From Chrysaora quinquecirrha (taxonomy: Eukaryota; Cnidaria; Scyphozoa; Semaeostomeae; Pelagiidae): a DNA stretch of 64,000 nt. Every line of letters starts with the position of its first letter. The stretch's first letter is position 1. The translations under genes and the position numbers were made by a program. The stretch is from assembly GCA_014526335.1 (NCBI GenBank), contig JACTAT010000044.1:610539-674538 (forward strand), read 5' to 3'. Of the stretch, positions 23,697 to 39,100 are shown piece after piece. Under the pieces are notes generated by a model. That model saw nothing but the letters and a program-made list of their open reading frames with translations. It did not search any database and was not told the DNA's origin.

Positions 23697-26600
23697 TAAC
23701 CCGTATTTTATCCCTAGTCCTAACCCAAACCCTAACACTAACCCTAAGTCTAACCCTAACCCTAACCCCAACTCTAACCCTAACCATGAACTGAACCAAA
23801 ACTTGAAATTCAACAATAAACCAAACACTAACCCAACCTTAACCATATCTCTAACCCTAACCCTAACGGTAAAAAAAAAACCCAGCTTTATCCATAACCC
23901 TAACTCTAAGCCTAACCCTAAGCCTAACCTTAATCCTAATATTAAAACCATCCACAACCCTAACAATAATTGTAATGCTTACCCTAACCCTCGTCCTAAC
24001 ACTAATCCTAACCCTAAACCGAACCCTAACCATAACCCTAACCCTAACCATTAAACTAGCCCTAACCCTAACCCAAAACCTATCCCTGACCTTATCCATT
24101 AAACTAACACTAACCCCAGCCCTCACCCTGATCCGATCCCTAAAACTAACACTAACCCTACCCCCAACCCTAACCCTAACCATAATCTTACTCTAACCCT
24201 AACACTAAACCAAAATCTAAAGATAGCCCTAACCATAAAGCTTGCCCTAACTCTGGCCATAACCCTAATCCTAAGCCTAGCCCTAAGCTTAACCCTAACT
24301 CTGAAACTAATCCTAGCACTAACACTGACCCCATTTCTAACACTACCCTAAACCCTGACAAACACCCTACAGCTAACCCTAACCCGAACACTAACCATAG
24401 GCCTAACACTAACTCTAACCCGAACCCTAACCCAAACTCTTACCCTAACCCTAAACCAAACACTAACTTGAACTTCAACCCGAACACTAACCCAAACCTG
24501 AACACTAACCATTACCCTAAATCTAACCCTAAGCCTATCCTAAGCCTTAACCATTACCCTAACCCTAACCTTAACCCTAAACCTAACCCTAACGCCAACC
24601 CAAGCCATAACCCTAACCATAACCCTGACCCTAACCAAAACCCTAAATGTAAAGCAAACAATAACCCCAACCCTAACCCTACACCTAACCCTTATACTAA
24701 CCCTAATCCAAGCCATAACATTATCCTTCAGCCTGATACTAAGCCTAACCCTATCCGTAACTCTAATGCAAACCCTAACCCTAACCATAACCCTAGCCCT
24801 AGCCCTAAACCTAACCCTAACCCTAACTCTAACCATAACCTTTACTCTAACTGTAACCCTAACACTAAGCCTACCCCTATTCATATCCTTGACCTTAACC
24901 CCAACCCAAATCATGACCCTAACGCTAAACTCAACTCTAACCCTTACACTTACCCCGACCATAAACGTAACCATAACCCTTGCTCTAACCCTAACACTAA
25001 CCAAAACCCTAAGCCTGACCCTACACTTTACCCTAACCCTAACACTAATCCTAACCATACACCTAACACTAACCCTAGCCATAACCTTAACCCTAAGCCT
25101 AATGCTAATCCTCACCCTGACCCTAACTTAAAACCTAACACTATCCCTAAACCTAACAATAACCCTAATCCATAACCTAATCCTAACACTAGCCCTAACC
25201 CTAATTCAAACGCTAACCTAAAATATAACCCTAGGCCTAATGCTAACCATAAACATAACCCTATCCCTAACCCTAACTCTAACCCTGACACTGCCATTTA
25301 CCCTAGCCCTAACACTAACACTAAACCTAACCCTAACCCAAACTAAAACCCTTACCCTACCCCTAACCCTCACCATAACCCTAACCCTAAGCCTAAACCT
25401 AACCATAATCCTGACCGTAAACCTCACCCTACCCTTACCCCACCCCTAACCCTAGCCCTAACCCTAACCAAACCCATAGCCATATTACTAACCCTATCCT
25501 TAGCCCTAACCCTAATCCTAACCTTAACAATAACCTTATCCCTTGTCCTAACCCAAACCCTAACTCAAACTCTTACCCTAAAACTAACACTAGCTATAAC
25601 TTTACCCCTAACCCTAAACTTTACCCTTACCCTAACCTTAACCATAACCCTAACAATAACCCTAACCCTAACCCTAACCCTAACCTTAACCCTAACCCTA
25701 GCCCTAACCCTAACCCTAACCCTAACCCTAACCCTAAAACTAACCCTAAACATAACCATAACCCTAACTATAACCAAAACTCTAAACCTAACCTTCAATC
25801 TTAACCAAACACTAACCCTAAACTTAAAACTAACCCTAGCCCTAACCCTAACCTTAACCCTAACCCTAACTCTAACCATAACCTTTAATCTAAGTGTAAC
25901 CCTAACACTAAGCCTACCGCTATTCATATCCTTGACCTTAACCCCAACCCAAGTCATGACCCTAACCCCAAACTCAACTCTAACCCTTACACTTACCCCG
26001 ACCATAAACGTAACCATAACCCTTGCTCTAACCCTAACACTAACCAAAACCCTAAGCCTGACCCTACACTTTACCCTAACCCTAACACTAATCCTAACCA
26101 TACACCTAACACTAACCCTAGCCATAACCTTAACCCTAAGCCTAATGCTAATCCTCACCCTGACCCTAACTTAAAACCTAACACTATCCCTAAACCTAAC
26201 AATAACCCTAATCCTTAACCTAGTCCTAACACTAGCCCTAACCCTAATTCAAACGCTAACCTAAAATATAACCCTAGGCCTAATGCTAACCATAAACATA
26301 ACCCTATCCCTAACCCTAACTCTAACCCTGACACTACCCTTTACCCTAGCCCTAACACTAACACTAAACCTAACCCTAACCCTAACTAAAACCCTTACCC
26401 TACCCCTAACCCTCACCATAACCCTAACCCTAAGCCTAAACCTAACCATAATCCTGACCGTAAACCTCACCCTACCCTTACCCCACCCCTAACCCTAGCC
26501 CTAACCCTAACCAAACCCGTAGCCATATTACTAACCCTATCCTTAGCCCTAACCCTAATCCTAACCTTAACACTAACCTTATCCCTTGTCGTAACCCAAA

Positions 26601-29600
26601 CCCTAACTCAAACTCTTACCCTAAAACTAACACTAGCTATAACTTTACCCCTAACCCTAAACTTTACCCTTACCCTAACCTCAACCATAACCCTAACAAT
26701 AACCCTAACCCTAACCTTAACCCTAACCCTAGCCCTAACCCTAACCCTAACCCTAACCCTAACCCTAACCCTAACCCTAAAACTAACCCTAAACATAACC
26801 ATAACCCTAACTATAACCAAAACTCTAACCCTAACCTTCAATCTTAACCAAACACTAACCCTAAACTTAAAACTAACCCTAGCCCTAACCCTAACCTTAA
26901 CCCTAACCCCAACTCTAACCCTAACCCTAACCTTTACCATAACCATAACCCAAACCCCAACCCCAACCGTAATCCCAAGCCTAACTCTAACCCCAACCCC
27001 AACCCTAACCCCAACCCCAACCCCAACCCTAACCCCAACCCCAACCATAACCCAAACCCCAACCCCAACCGTAATCCCAAGCCTAACTCTAACCCTAACC
27101 CTAACCCTAACCCTAACCCTAACCCTAACCCTAACCCTAGCCCTAACCCTAACCTTAACCCTAACCCCAACTCTAACCCTAACCCTAACCTTTACCATAA
27201 CCATAACCCAAACCCTAACCCTAACGGTAATCCTAAGCCTAACTCTAACCCTAACCCTAACCCTATCCCTAACCATAACCCTAACTATAACCCTAACCCT
27301 AACCCTAACCTTCAATCTTACCCAAACCCCAACCCTAAACCTAAAACTGACCATAACACTAACCCTAACTCTGACCCTAATGCTAACCCTAAACCTAACA
27401 ATATCCCTCACCCTAACCCTAACACTAACCCTTACCCTAACCCTAACACTAACCCTAAACTTAACCCTAACAATAATCCTAGCCATAACCCTAACCCTAA
27501 CCCTAACCCTAACCCTGACCCTCACCATAATCCTAACCCTAATGCTAGCCCTAACCCTAACCGTAACCCTAAACCTAGCCTTAACCTTAACCCTAACCCT
27601 AAACAAAACCCTAACACTAACCCTAACCCTAACCCTATCCCTAACCCTAACCCTAACACTAACTTGAACTTCAACCCTAACCCTAACACTAACCGGAACA
27701 TTAACCATAACCATAACCCTAACCCTAACCCTAACCGTAATCCTAAGCCTAACCCTAACCCTAACCCTAACCCTTACCCTTACCCTAACCCTAACCCTAC
27801 TCCTAACCCCAACCCTAACCCTAACCCTAACCCTAACCCTAACCCTAACCCTAACCCTAACCCTAACCCTAACCCTAACCCTAACCCTAACCCTAACCCT
27901 AACCCTAACCCTAACCCTATCCCTTACCCTAACCCTTACCCTAACCCTTAAACTAACCCTACTCCTAACCCAAACCCTAACCCTAACCCTAACACTAAAC
28001 CTAACCCTAAAACTAACCCTGAACAAAACCATAACGCTAACCCAAACCCTAACCCTAACCCTAACACTAAACCTAACCCTAAAACTAACCCTGAACAAAA
28101 CCATAACGCTAACCCTAACCATAACCCTAACCCTAACCCTAACTCTAACCCTAACCCTAACCCTATCCCTCACCCCAACCCCACCCCAACCCTTAAACCA
28201 ACCCTACCCCAACCCAAACCCCAACCCCAACCCTAACACTAAACCCAACCCCAAAACTAACCCTGAACAAAACCCTAACTCTAACCCCAACCCCAACCCC
28301 ATCCCTCACCCCAACCCCACCCCAACCCTTAAACCAACCCTACCCCAACCCAAACCCCAAACCTACTCCTAACACTAACCCCAACCCCAACACTAACCCC
28401 AACCCCAACCCCAACCCCAACCGTAATCCCAACCCTAACCCTAACCCTTACCCTAAACCTTACCCTAACCCTAGTCCTAATCCTAACCCTAACCCTTACC
28501 CTAACCCTACTCCTAACCCCAACCCTAACCCTAACACTAACCCTAACCCTACCCTAACCCTAACCCTAACCTTAACCCTAAAAAAACCTTAACCTTAACC
28601 CTAACCCTAACCTTAACCCTAACCCTAATCCTAACCCTAACCCTAACCCTAACGCTAAACCTTACACTTACCCTAACTCTAACCAAAAGCCTAACCCTAA
28701 CCCTAACCCTAACCCTAATCCTAACCCTAAAACTAAAACTATTCCTAAACCTAACAATAAACCTAATCCTTGCCCTAACCCTCGCCCAAACCCTAAACCT
28801 AATGCTAAACCTAACCAAAACCTTAACAATATCCCAATCCTAACGCAAACCATAAACATAACCCTATCCATAACCTTAACCCTAACCCTAACCTAGCCCT
28901 GACCCTACCCTTTACCATAACACTAAACCTAAGCATAACTTTAACCCTAACACTCACCCTAACCCTAACACTTACCCTAGCCTTAACACTAACTCTAACC
29001 CTAACCCTAACCCTAACCCTAACCATAACCCTAACCTAACCCTAACCCTAACCCTAACCTTAAGACTAACCCTAACCCTAACCCTAACCCTAACCCAAAC
29101 TTGAAATTCAACCCTAACCCTAACACTAACCCAAACCTTAACCATAACAATAACCCTAACCCTAACCCTAACCCTAACCTTTACCCTATCCCTACTCCTA
29201 ACCCCAACCCTAACCCTAACCCTGACCATAACCCTAACCCTAACCCTAACCCTAAACTTAACCCAAACCATAACAATAACCCTAACCCTAACCCTAACCC
29301 TAACCCTAACGCTAACCCTAACCCTAACCCTAACCCTAAACCTAACCCTAACCCTAACCCTAAACCTAACCCTTACCCTAAACAAAGCCCTAACCCTAAC
29401 CCTAACCCTAACCCTAACCCTAACACTAACCCAAACCCTAAACCTTACCCTAACCCTAACCCTAACCCAAACTCTAACCCTAACCCTAACCTTAACCCTA
29501 ATCCTAACCCTAAAACTAAAACTTTTCCTAAACCTAACAATAAACCTGATCCTTACCCTCACCCTCACATAAACCCTAAACCTAATGCTAAGCCTAACCA

Positions 29601-32245
29601 AAACCTTAACAATAACCCAATCCTAACGCAAACCATGAAAATAACCCCATACCAAACCTTAACCCTAACCCTAACCCTAACCCTAACCCTAACCCTAGCT
29701 CTAACCCGAACTCAAACCTAATCTCAACCCTAACTCTAACTCTAACCCTAACCCTTACCCAAACATTAACCATATTACAAACCCTAACCTTAGCCCTAAA
29801 CTCAAACCTAACTTTAATACTAACCCTATCCCTAGTTCTAACCCAAACCCTAACTCTATCTCTAGACCTAAAACTAACACTATCTTCAACCTTAAACCTA
29901 ACCCTGACACTAACCCTAACCCAAACTCAGACCCTAACCCTGACCCTGACCCTTACCCAAGTCCTCACCCTAAAACTAAACCTAACCATAACCCTAACAC
30001 TTACCCCAATCGTAACACTAACCATAACCCTAACCCTTAACCAACCCTTACCCCAGCCAAAACGCTAACTTTATCCCTAGTCCTTACTCGAATCCAAACC
30101 CTAATCATAACCCGAACACTAACCCTAACCCTAACCCTAACCCTAACCCTAACCATAACAATAACTTGAAGTTCAACCATAACCCTAACACTAACCTAAA
30201 GGTTAAACATAACCATAACCCCAACCCGTAACATTAACCGTAATCATGAGCCTGACCCTAACCCTAACCCTAACCCAAACCCTAACCCTGACCCTAACCT
30301 TACACCTAAACATAAACCTTACCATAACCCTGACCCTAAACCTCACGACACCATAACCCTACCCTCAACACTAACCCAAACCCTAACCATAACCATATTA
30401 CTAACCCTAACCATAACCATATTACTAACCATTACCCTAACACAAAGACTTACTTTTACTCTAAACCTAACCCTAACTTGAACTTCAACCCTAACCATAA
30501 AACTAACCCGAACCTTAACCATAACCATAACCCTAACCCTAACCTTAACCGTAATCCTATGCCTAAGCCTAGCCCTAACTCTAATCCTAATCCTAACCCT
30601 AACCCTAACCCTAACACTAATCCTAACCCTAACACTAACCCTAACCTTAACGCTAACCCTAACCCTAACCCTAACCCTAACCCTAACCCTAACCTTAACC
30701 CTTACCCCCATACCCTAACCCTAACCCTAACCCTAACCCTGAACAAAACCCTAACGCTAATCCTAACCATAACCCTAAGCCTAACACTAACTTGAACTTC
30801 AACCCTAACCCTAACACTAACCGGAACCTTAACAATAACCATAACCCTAACCCTAACCCTAACCGTAATCCTAAGCTTATCCCTAACCCTAAACCAAACC
30901 CTTACCCTAACCCTTACCCTAACCCTACTCCTAATCCCAACACTAACCCTAACCCTAACCCTAGCCCTAACCCTAACCCTAACCCTGAACAAAACCCTAA
31001 CGCTAATCCTAACCATAACCCTAACCCTATCCCTTACCCTAACCCTTACCCTAACCCTTGCCCTAACCCTACTCCTAACCCCAACCCTAACCCTAACCCT
31101 AACACTAACCCTAACCCTAACCCTAACCCTGAACAAAACCCTAACGCTAACCCTAACCATAACCCTAACCCTAACACTAACTTGAACTTCAACCCTAACC
31201 CTAACACGAACCGGAAAATTAACCTTAACCTTAACCCTAACCCTAACCCTAACCTTAACCCTAACCCTAATCCTAACCCTAACCCTAACCCTAACGCTAA
31301 ACCTTACCCTAACCCTAACCCTAACTTGAACTTCAACCCTAACCTTAAAACTAACCCGAACCTTAACCATAACCATAACCCTAACCCTAACCCTAACCGT
31401 AATCCTAAGCCTAAGCCAAGCCCTAACCCTAACCCTAACACTAACCCTAACCCTAACCCTAACCAAAACCCTAACCCTAACCCTAACCCTAACCCTAACC
31501 CTAACCCTAACCCTAACCCTCACCATAACCCTAACCATAACCCTAACCCTAACCCTTGCCCTAACCCTAACCCCTAAACTTAACCCTAACCATAAACCTA
31601 ACCCTAACCCTAACCCTAACCCTAACCTTAACCTTAACCCTAACCCTAACCTTAACCTTAACCCTAACCCTTACCCTAACCCTAACCCTAACCCTAACCC
31701 TAACCCTAACCCTAACCCTAACCCTAACAATTACCCTAACCCTAACCCTAACCCTTACCTGACCCTAACCCTAACCCAAACCCTAACCCTAACCCTAAAC
31801 CTAGCCCTAACACTAACCCTAACCCTCACCCTAACCCTAACCCTAACCCTAACCCTCACCCTAACCCTAACCCTAACCCTAACCCTAACCCTAATATTAA
31901 TCCTATCCCTAACCATAACGTTAACTATAACCCTAACCCTAACCCTAACCTTCAATCTTATCCAAACACCAACCCTAAACTTAAAACTAACCATAACCCT
32001 AACCCTAACCCTAACCCTAACCCTAACACTAACACGAACACTAACCCTAACCCTACCCCTAACCCTAACCCTAACCCTAACCCTAACCCTAACCCTAACC
32101 CTAACCCTAACCATAACCCTAATACTAACCCTATCCCTAACCATAGCGCTAACTATAACCCTAACCCTAACCCTAACCTTCAATCTTATCCAAACCCCAA
32201 CCCTAAACTTAAAACTAACCATAACCCTGACCCTAACTCTACCAT
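23697..32245. repeat. Degenerate telomere-like (CCCTAA)n array, block 2 (8.5 kb)
   Basis: This is the longest array. Its purity varies: near-perfect CCCTAA tracts (for example 27800-27920 and 31640-31735) alternate with heavily mutated parts and a CCCCAA-rich part (26940-27070, 28150-28440). The phrase ACTTGAACTTCAACC recurs at uneven spacing (24466, 27662, 30476, 30790, 31184, 31323). A 1043-bp tandem duplication is visible at about 24840-26900. The CCCTAA strand is on plus throughout. Confidence 0.95.
24840..26900. repeat. 1043-bp tandem duplication inside the telomere-like array
   Basis: Mutated landmarks such as 'ttcatatccttgaccttaac', 'cataaacgtaaccataaccc' and 'ataatcctgaccgtaaacct' occur in the same order twice, offset by 1043 bases (for example 25240 and 26283). 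Very few differences separate the copies. The duplication is therefore younger than the decay of the hexamer units. Confidence 0.8.
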
Positions 32246-33105
32246 AATGCTAATTTGACGTAACCGGCGGTATTTCGTTTGTAGATTTTAAGAGAGCAAA
32301 CCTTTGTGATTTTTAGGGCATGTTTTTCCTTTTCCAACCGTTGGGACTTTTGAGTCATATTCCAAGGTCCTAGGCTTCCCCATTCCAGAGTCTTCAAAGT
32401 AGTCAAAGTTTCATCAGAACGAGGATTTTCTCTTCCAGTCTGACTTGAGCGAAAGTTTCAAATATTTTGTAGTGCCTGGTCGGCCATCTTTCTGTAGGTT
32501 TTCGCAAGTACACTCATTTTTTCATAAGAAACTATGATAATTCTTCGTACCAGAGTTTCTTAGCTTTCATCCCAATTATGGTACGAAAAGTTTCTTAGCA
32601 ATTTTCTTAACATAAAAACCTAATTTTCTTTCTTATACTGTTGTTTCTTTATTTTCTATCACTGCCAAAAATGAATTGGATATAGAGAAGCAAAAATAAA
32701 TGCAGATTTCACTGCAAACAGCTAAAATATCTTATTAAATGTAATCAAACTGAACTAGGAGAAAAACCAAACATGTTAGAATATAATGATTAGTAAAATC
32801 TCATTAAGAAAAATAGAAAAAGTTTTTTAACTTTTTTGGTTCACTCAAAATCTCCTATCAAAGTTTCTTAAGTTTTTGAAAATCTTGCCGTACGGTTTCT
32901 TATGAACGGTTTGTTATTAAAAAATTGAGTGTATCCGCTTTTGAACAAAATTTGTGTGGTGCAAGGAAATGTTGGTTATGTTTTGGCCACTGTAGAGTCC
33001 TTGTGTACACTTTTGTTTTCAAATATTAATATAAGTTAAAATATATTGTACATGGTATAAGATGAAAATTTTAAGTCATGCGCTATATTTGTAATCTTTT
33101 TTTAG
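32246..33105. other. Region between the telomere-like array and the first KDZ exon
   Basis: No exon with a plausible open frame was found. The segment contains a MITE (32511-32931). The KDZ gene needs more N-terminal sequence, which is either in an unrecognised exon here or lost. Confidence 0.5.
32511..32931. mobile_element. MITE with TA target duplication (mariner-like)
   Basis: The ends are imperfect inverted repeats: left CACTCATTTTTTCATAAGAA, right complement CACTCAATTTTTTAATAAC with GTTCATAAGAAAC a little further in. TA dinucleotides flank both ends (32509-32510 and 32932-32933). At 421 bp with no coding capacity, this fits a non-autonomous Tc1/mariner-type element. Confidence 0.55.
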
Positions 33106-36100
33106 GCAGAATCACTGTACCGTCTTCTTGTTAATGAAAGCTTTGAAGAGTTTAGGAATTTAGCATACAAGCTAGAAACATGCTTAGCAGTTGCTCCACA
33201 TACTGATGATTTTTCTGCATGCATGCAATGTCCAAAAGTATGTTATTACATATCATGTCAGCTAGATGTTGTATATTTATTTCATTTATTGCAATTTTGT
33301 ATTATTTAATATACTATTTTGTGCTTGTAGTATTTTGCTTGTAGCTTTGTGCTTGTACTATTTTGTGTTCTATGTTACTATTACCTAATATAAGCAACAC
33401 GATAGCAAACAGGTTTTTCAAGAAAGGACAATCTTTCTAGATAAAAGGTCTGCATGTATATCTTAGCATCTCCATCCTAAGCTTATATTTAAGTTTTTAT
33501 TTAACATCTGTATTTGAACAGTTGTTGAAATAGTGTCATTGTAGATAAAGATTTGCTTAATATTACTGACGCATTCAAAATGCAATAACACAAATCCAAG
33601 CAGATACAGGGAATGGAATATAGATATAGAGTGTTTTAAAAGGTGTCTTTTTTCTCTCATAGGTTTTCAATTCTTAAGACCTTTGCCTCTAAGGGATTAG
33701 TTGAATTGGAGTTGTTATTACTGTCATTATTTCTATCCATCAACAGGAAAACGGGAAGATAATATTAATGCTGGATGGAACCTTTGGGTGTGTGAGGAAA
33801 TTCAGTTCTGGTAAGAGCCATGAAAGTGCAAAACATAAAAACCGATTCTTTCTCGATGAGCCAGCTGTTGACCAATTTGTTACACAACATTCTGCTGCTG
33901 TTAAAGAAAATAAGAGGGTTAGTGATAATTTGAGATGACTTCCATAATTTATTTCTACCAAGTGTCTATTTTACCGGCAGCTTGTTAAGCCAATCCAAAG
34001 TTTAAATGACCAGCAATCTTTTTACACATAGGCTATGTAAGGCAGTTGAAGTCCTGCTCACATTGTTCCAGATAAAAGAACCTAAATTGTGAATACTAGG
34101 TTGAAATGGAAAGGTAATGTGAATCACTTGAAGCACAGATCCATTTGATCGGGAGGGAATAGGGACTCTTTCGATAGGGACTCTTTCGATAGGGACTCTT
34201 TTGATAGGGACTCTTTCGAAGAAATATTTATTCCTTTATTCTCAGTATCCAATTTAAACTTTGCGCAAGTGCTGATGACTACTAGTCAAATAGTTTTCTG
34301 AAAGTTTTTGGCAGCTGCTGGTCTAATAGTTACTGCCTTCTTCTTTGAGTCTCACACTTCAGATTCTATTACAAATATCAGTGTAAATTACCTGAAATGA
34401 AGATGTAACTCAAAAAGAATAACTGGTTTGCTTTGAGTCTGTTTTCTGTTATTCTTGTAGATTCAAGTTTTTCCTCTTTCTTTGAGAATTTGTTTAAAAA
34501 TTGCTCTTTCCTCGAAGAACCTTTTTATCACCAAATTTGGGTATGCTTGACCATTGTGTATTCATTTTCTAAATCTGCACTATCTGAGGTGAATATTTCA
34601 TAATGTGCCATCTAAAGGGTTTATTTAGAAGGAGAGTTTTATTAATATTTCCTAGGATTGCAGCAGTTTCAAAGCTGGAACAGACAAACTGAGATCAAAG
34701 TTACAGAGAAGCAAATTAGACATAACAGGCATATTTGGCTGCTCATGCAAACATGAAATTCCTGTTTGTTTCCTTAATATGAAACATGGCGAGAGGTGAG
34801 AAGTAATTACGCGTGATATGTATCACTGTTGCTGTCATGAAATAATGTTTTTTTCAATTTTCATAATGAGTATGTTAAAACTTAATGCATCCAAAAAGCA
34901 AAAATTAACTTAATTGATGAAATGATATTTTATGTCAATAAATGTACCTTATCCTAATGCCTTAATTTGAAACTTTAGAATCATGATTACTTCTCTATTT
35001 GCATTTGACTGATTTAGAAATTTTGGCACCCTAATTTTTGCTGTATTTTCAGTAAAATGACACGTTTGTGAAAGCAGTGATATCATTTTAGGATTTGTGG
35101 AAATCACTTATATAATGTACCTATTTCATTTCGAGGCTTGGCTATCCAATCTTTCTATTACAAAGAGTTATGCAACAGTATTCAAACAAAGGAATTGAAT
35201 TTGGAATACTCTATGACATCTCCTGTGTGTTGGATAAGCACTTAAAAGTATGTATGAAACGGAATGGCTAAATAATGTGGAATGGCTAAATAATGTCTAT
35301 TCATTTTTGGCCAAGTAGAGATATAAAATGTCGCACGATGTTTTATTAATTTTCCTAGCTATATCACCTTCAAAAGTACAAACTCATAAAGGAGAAATCA
35401 CGAAACAGGCTTTTCGAGATGAACGTGTAGTTTCTTGCTTCTTTTCTGCCAACTAGTATAAGTTATTATATTTTTAAGGTTTTCTACACAGTAATGGGAA
35501 TCTTGATCTTACATCTTATCATTAAAAATGTTTCTCTTACCTTAGTGTGCTATTTTATTTCTTATGAAGTGCTTTTCATTGACAACAGATAGAAATTGAA
35601 TAAAGTAACTGGCAAAAAGGCGAGTCATTATTTGTTTAAGTTGTATTCAAACTTACTACTAATTATGTTATGATTTCAGAAAGCTGGACTTCAGGAACAA
35701 TTTGAATCTTGTATGTTTGCAACTCCTGATTGGCACTCATATGGTCATATAGCGTCTTGTCAAGTATGTTTCCTAACTAATTTAGCATATAAGCATATAA
35801 CCTTAGCATATATGTTTCCGATCTTTATTTGAAACAAAATATCCATACCAAATTGTTTACATTTCGGATGATTTGCAACTATATTTTTAGTCAGAAAATT
35901 TTGAGATGTTTTGGACCTTTAGTTTTCAGGTCAAGTTTCAGATTTCTATAAACTAGTTATATTTTTGTAGCTAATATGTTAACTAAGAGAAGAAAATTTA
36001 GTTTGTCAAAGACAGTAAATTTTTCTTCAAGTGAGAAAGGCCATAAAGATGCTTATTATTGGCATATTCTTTTAAATATCAACGTGGAGTGTTTATTTCA

Positions 36101-39100
36101 CATTCATAAGTCAACTTGAAGTTTTTGCTCTGGTATTGGTGTATTGGTAAACTTGTGCTAAGGAGCTTATTTTTTGTGTTCAATCGTAAAAGGAAACTTT
36201 TTTAAAAGTTAATCCAAGTTTAAAGGGAAGGAATTGCTTGCACCATATTTCTTTTCTTGAAATAGTATCCACTCCATCATGCTTGTTTATTTTGCAGATT
36301 AACTACGCAGTACGTTTTCATCCAGAGTTTGGGCTTACAGATGGGGAGGGTGTAGAGAGGCTTTGGTCTTTCATACGGAGATTTACTGCCATTACGAAAG
36401 AGATGACCCCATCCCATCGCATAGACCTTCTTACTGATGGTTTGATCCACTATGGCAGAAGAAAAAATTCAAATATTGGTAAGATGTATAGACTCTTTAT
36501 ATCCCTTCTTTTCGGGTCTTAGTCTTAGATCGTGTTTGACTATCGTCTTTCATTTTCTCCTAAATTGTAAAGTTTTATTCATTGTAGAAAAAACACTAAT
36601 GGAGAGAGCGAAGAAGGCTGACAGCATTCTAAAGTCATCCATTGAGGAGATATGTACATTGGAAAAGGATTGTGGTGGTAAGTACAGGCATATAGAATAG
36701 TTTGACAGCTATTTTCTTGGAATGCACGGCATTGTCGCAACAGAATAAAGAAATCTTAAGTATATCTTGTACAGTCATCTTTGTTAATATGCACCTCCAT
36801 GTTCATGTAGCAAAACATATAAGATAGGGAAGGCAGGTGCTGCATTTCCACCCCGATTGACAAATTTGAATTAAACGATTCAATGTTAGACAGATATCTT
36901 GTTAAAATTGCACAGTCAGTTGATCGTAAGAAGGACTATTCATGCTGCTTGTATCTCTTGCAGTTGATATTTATACTATGTTCCTTGTTCCTTCCAAGTA
37001 TTTTTAACTGCTGAGTTTGAAGAATTTTTGATGCCTCTTTTTCAGTTAAGATTACAGATGAAACTATTAAGAGTTGGCAATCGATGGAGAAAACTGCCTT
37101 GACTAAATCATTGAATGTTAAAGGTAAATATGAATTGACTTTCCCCATGTTTGCTTGGGATTAGGCTCTCGTTTTTCAATAAGCAAAGTTTTTCTTAGCG
37201 ACTTTAAAAGAATTCAAATGTTTAATTCTACGAATTATTAATTACTTCTGGAAATTATTCTGGAAAGTTTCCTTTACCAACTATTTGCTTAAAAATTTTT
37301 ATAACCAAGGTAACGGGAAAGGAAGTGGAGAAGAGTGGAGAGATAATTATGTTGAAAATCTACTCTTACTTGAGGAGACAAAGTAGGTAAACCTTCATAT
37401 TAACTCAGTTAATAATGCCTCTGCCAATATTATGCCTCGTGTATGTTAACAGAGAATCTTCCCTACTACTTCGTGACCAAAACCTCGATATCATTTTTCT
37501 CTAATTATTCATATTGTCTTCTTCATTCAGATACACTTCATCTCTAGGTACATCCAGTGACTCTCCAAAATGAAAATCACAATAAATCATTGTTCCTTGT
37601 AATATGTAATATCGTGATAAGTTAGGAGTTCCGTAATAAAGATCTCTAAGCTAGGAAATTTTTTTGCTTTGTAAGTATTTTTACCGCTACTTTACAACGT
37701 CCTTGATGAGTATTAAACCCTCAACATTGAATTACCTATCTGCGTTCAATTATTTATAAAATGAATTGTAAAGTCATAGAATCTCTTTGTAGGAATGCAG
37801 TCAAAGATTGTAACACTGTACAACTCGTAAAACAAGTTCAGGAGCAAATCAAGCTGTAAGTATTTATCGTTCGGTTCTATTATTGTTAGCAGAAAATGTT
37901 TAGTTATTTTTAAATGCTTCGTCAATATTCATTGTAGCTACTGATTTATTTAGTTACTTAGTTATTAGTCTTTTAATAAGTGCAACCTAATACATATAAG
38001 AATTTTTCTTTGTCTGTATACTCGCAATCAAAATGTTATAATGATTAAAGAGCCTTATAAACAATTTATTTGTTCTCTTTTTGTTAGAGATGTTGTTTGA
38101 TAGGAATTGTCCTAACTGTCTGCAAGCATCGATTTATTGCTAATTTTAGTTCATCAATGTTTAAAAGCCTCGAACTACGCTTTATTTTAACAAATCTATC
38201 AAAACAAGTTAACTAATTCCTTGCTGCCTTTAAAGTTTTAATTTTTATTGTACATTGACAGATTAGAGAAAGATATAGCAGCTGTAGAAAGTGCCAATGG
38301 TATTTCATCCAGATGGAGAAAGCACACTGATCAGTTCAGGAAAGCCCATTCAAGACTGGAAGATAAAAGAAAAGCTGGATTCTTAACAAGAGCTAGGTCA
38401 CATGCTTTGGAGAGGATATTTCACTTGGCCCTGAAGCGAAAATACTCAGGTAATCTATACTTTTTAAGGAATTCTCTGCATTTCTTTGCAATGCTAGAAT
38501 TTTGTAATTCAATCATGTGCTATTTGGTTTTTTTATTGATAATTGAAGGGCGAAGATAACACAATTCAAATGTCTCATGCCTCCTGTTGATAAATAAATA
38601 AATTGCTATACATTTAGTGTTCTGTCTTATTTTAATCAAAAGATTTGCATTTTCAATGCAATCATTATCTAACAAAGACGATAGGATTTTAGATCAAAGT
38701 GAAAACATGAACTTATTCATATAGCCTTTAACAAACTACCTAGCCTCTTCAGTAGGTTAAGTAGATTATTTTCCGTTAGTTGTCAGATGGACAAACATTG
38801 TTGTACTTCAGATATATCCTTTCTCAGTCAATAACCAGCTATCATAAAGAGCTGTAAATGTCTATTGTTGACATCCTCTTTAGCATTATTTTTATTTTGT
38901 CTGTTCTAGATGGTCAAGCGATTCCGAACAGACTGGAAAAGATGATTAAGAAGGCAACAAAGCGTTTGAATGACATTGTTGAGGCGTACAATTCCTGTGA
39001 ATTCTTTTCCAGAGGCAATGTTGTTAACAAAATATCATTCATGGATGTGAAAGATCCAGAAGGACAAATCTATCATATTCTTGACGCTGGAATTGAGGTG

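Noticed and set aside
26608..28173. 521-codon minus-strand open frame (R/V-rich), and similar long frames at 16234-17873, 24540-25115, 30702-31538 and 29101-29721
   Set aside because: They are translations of the CCCTAA hexamer, open because the repeat lacks stops in those frames. No start context, splice signal or non-repeat sequence is present.
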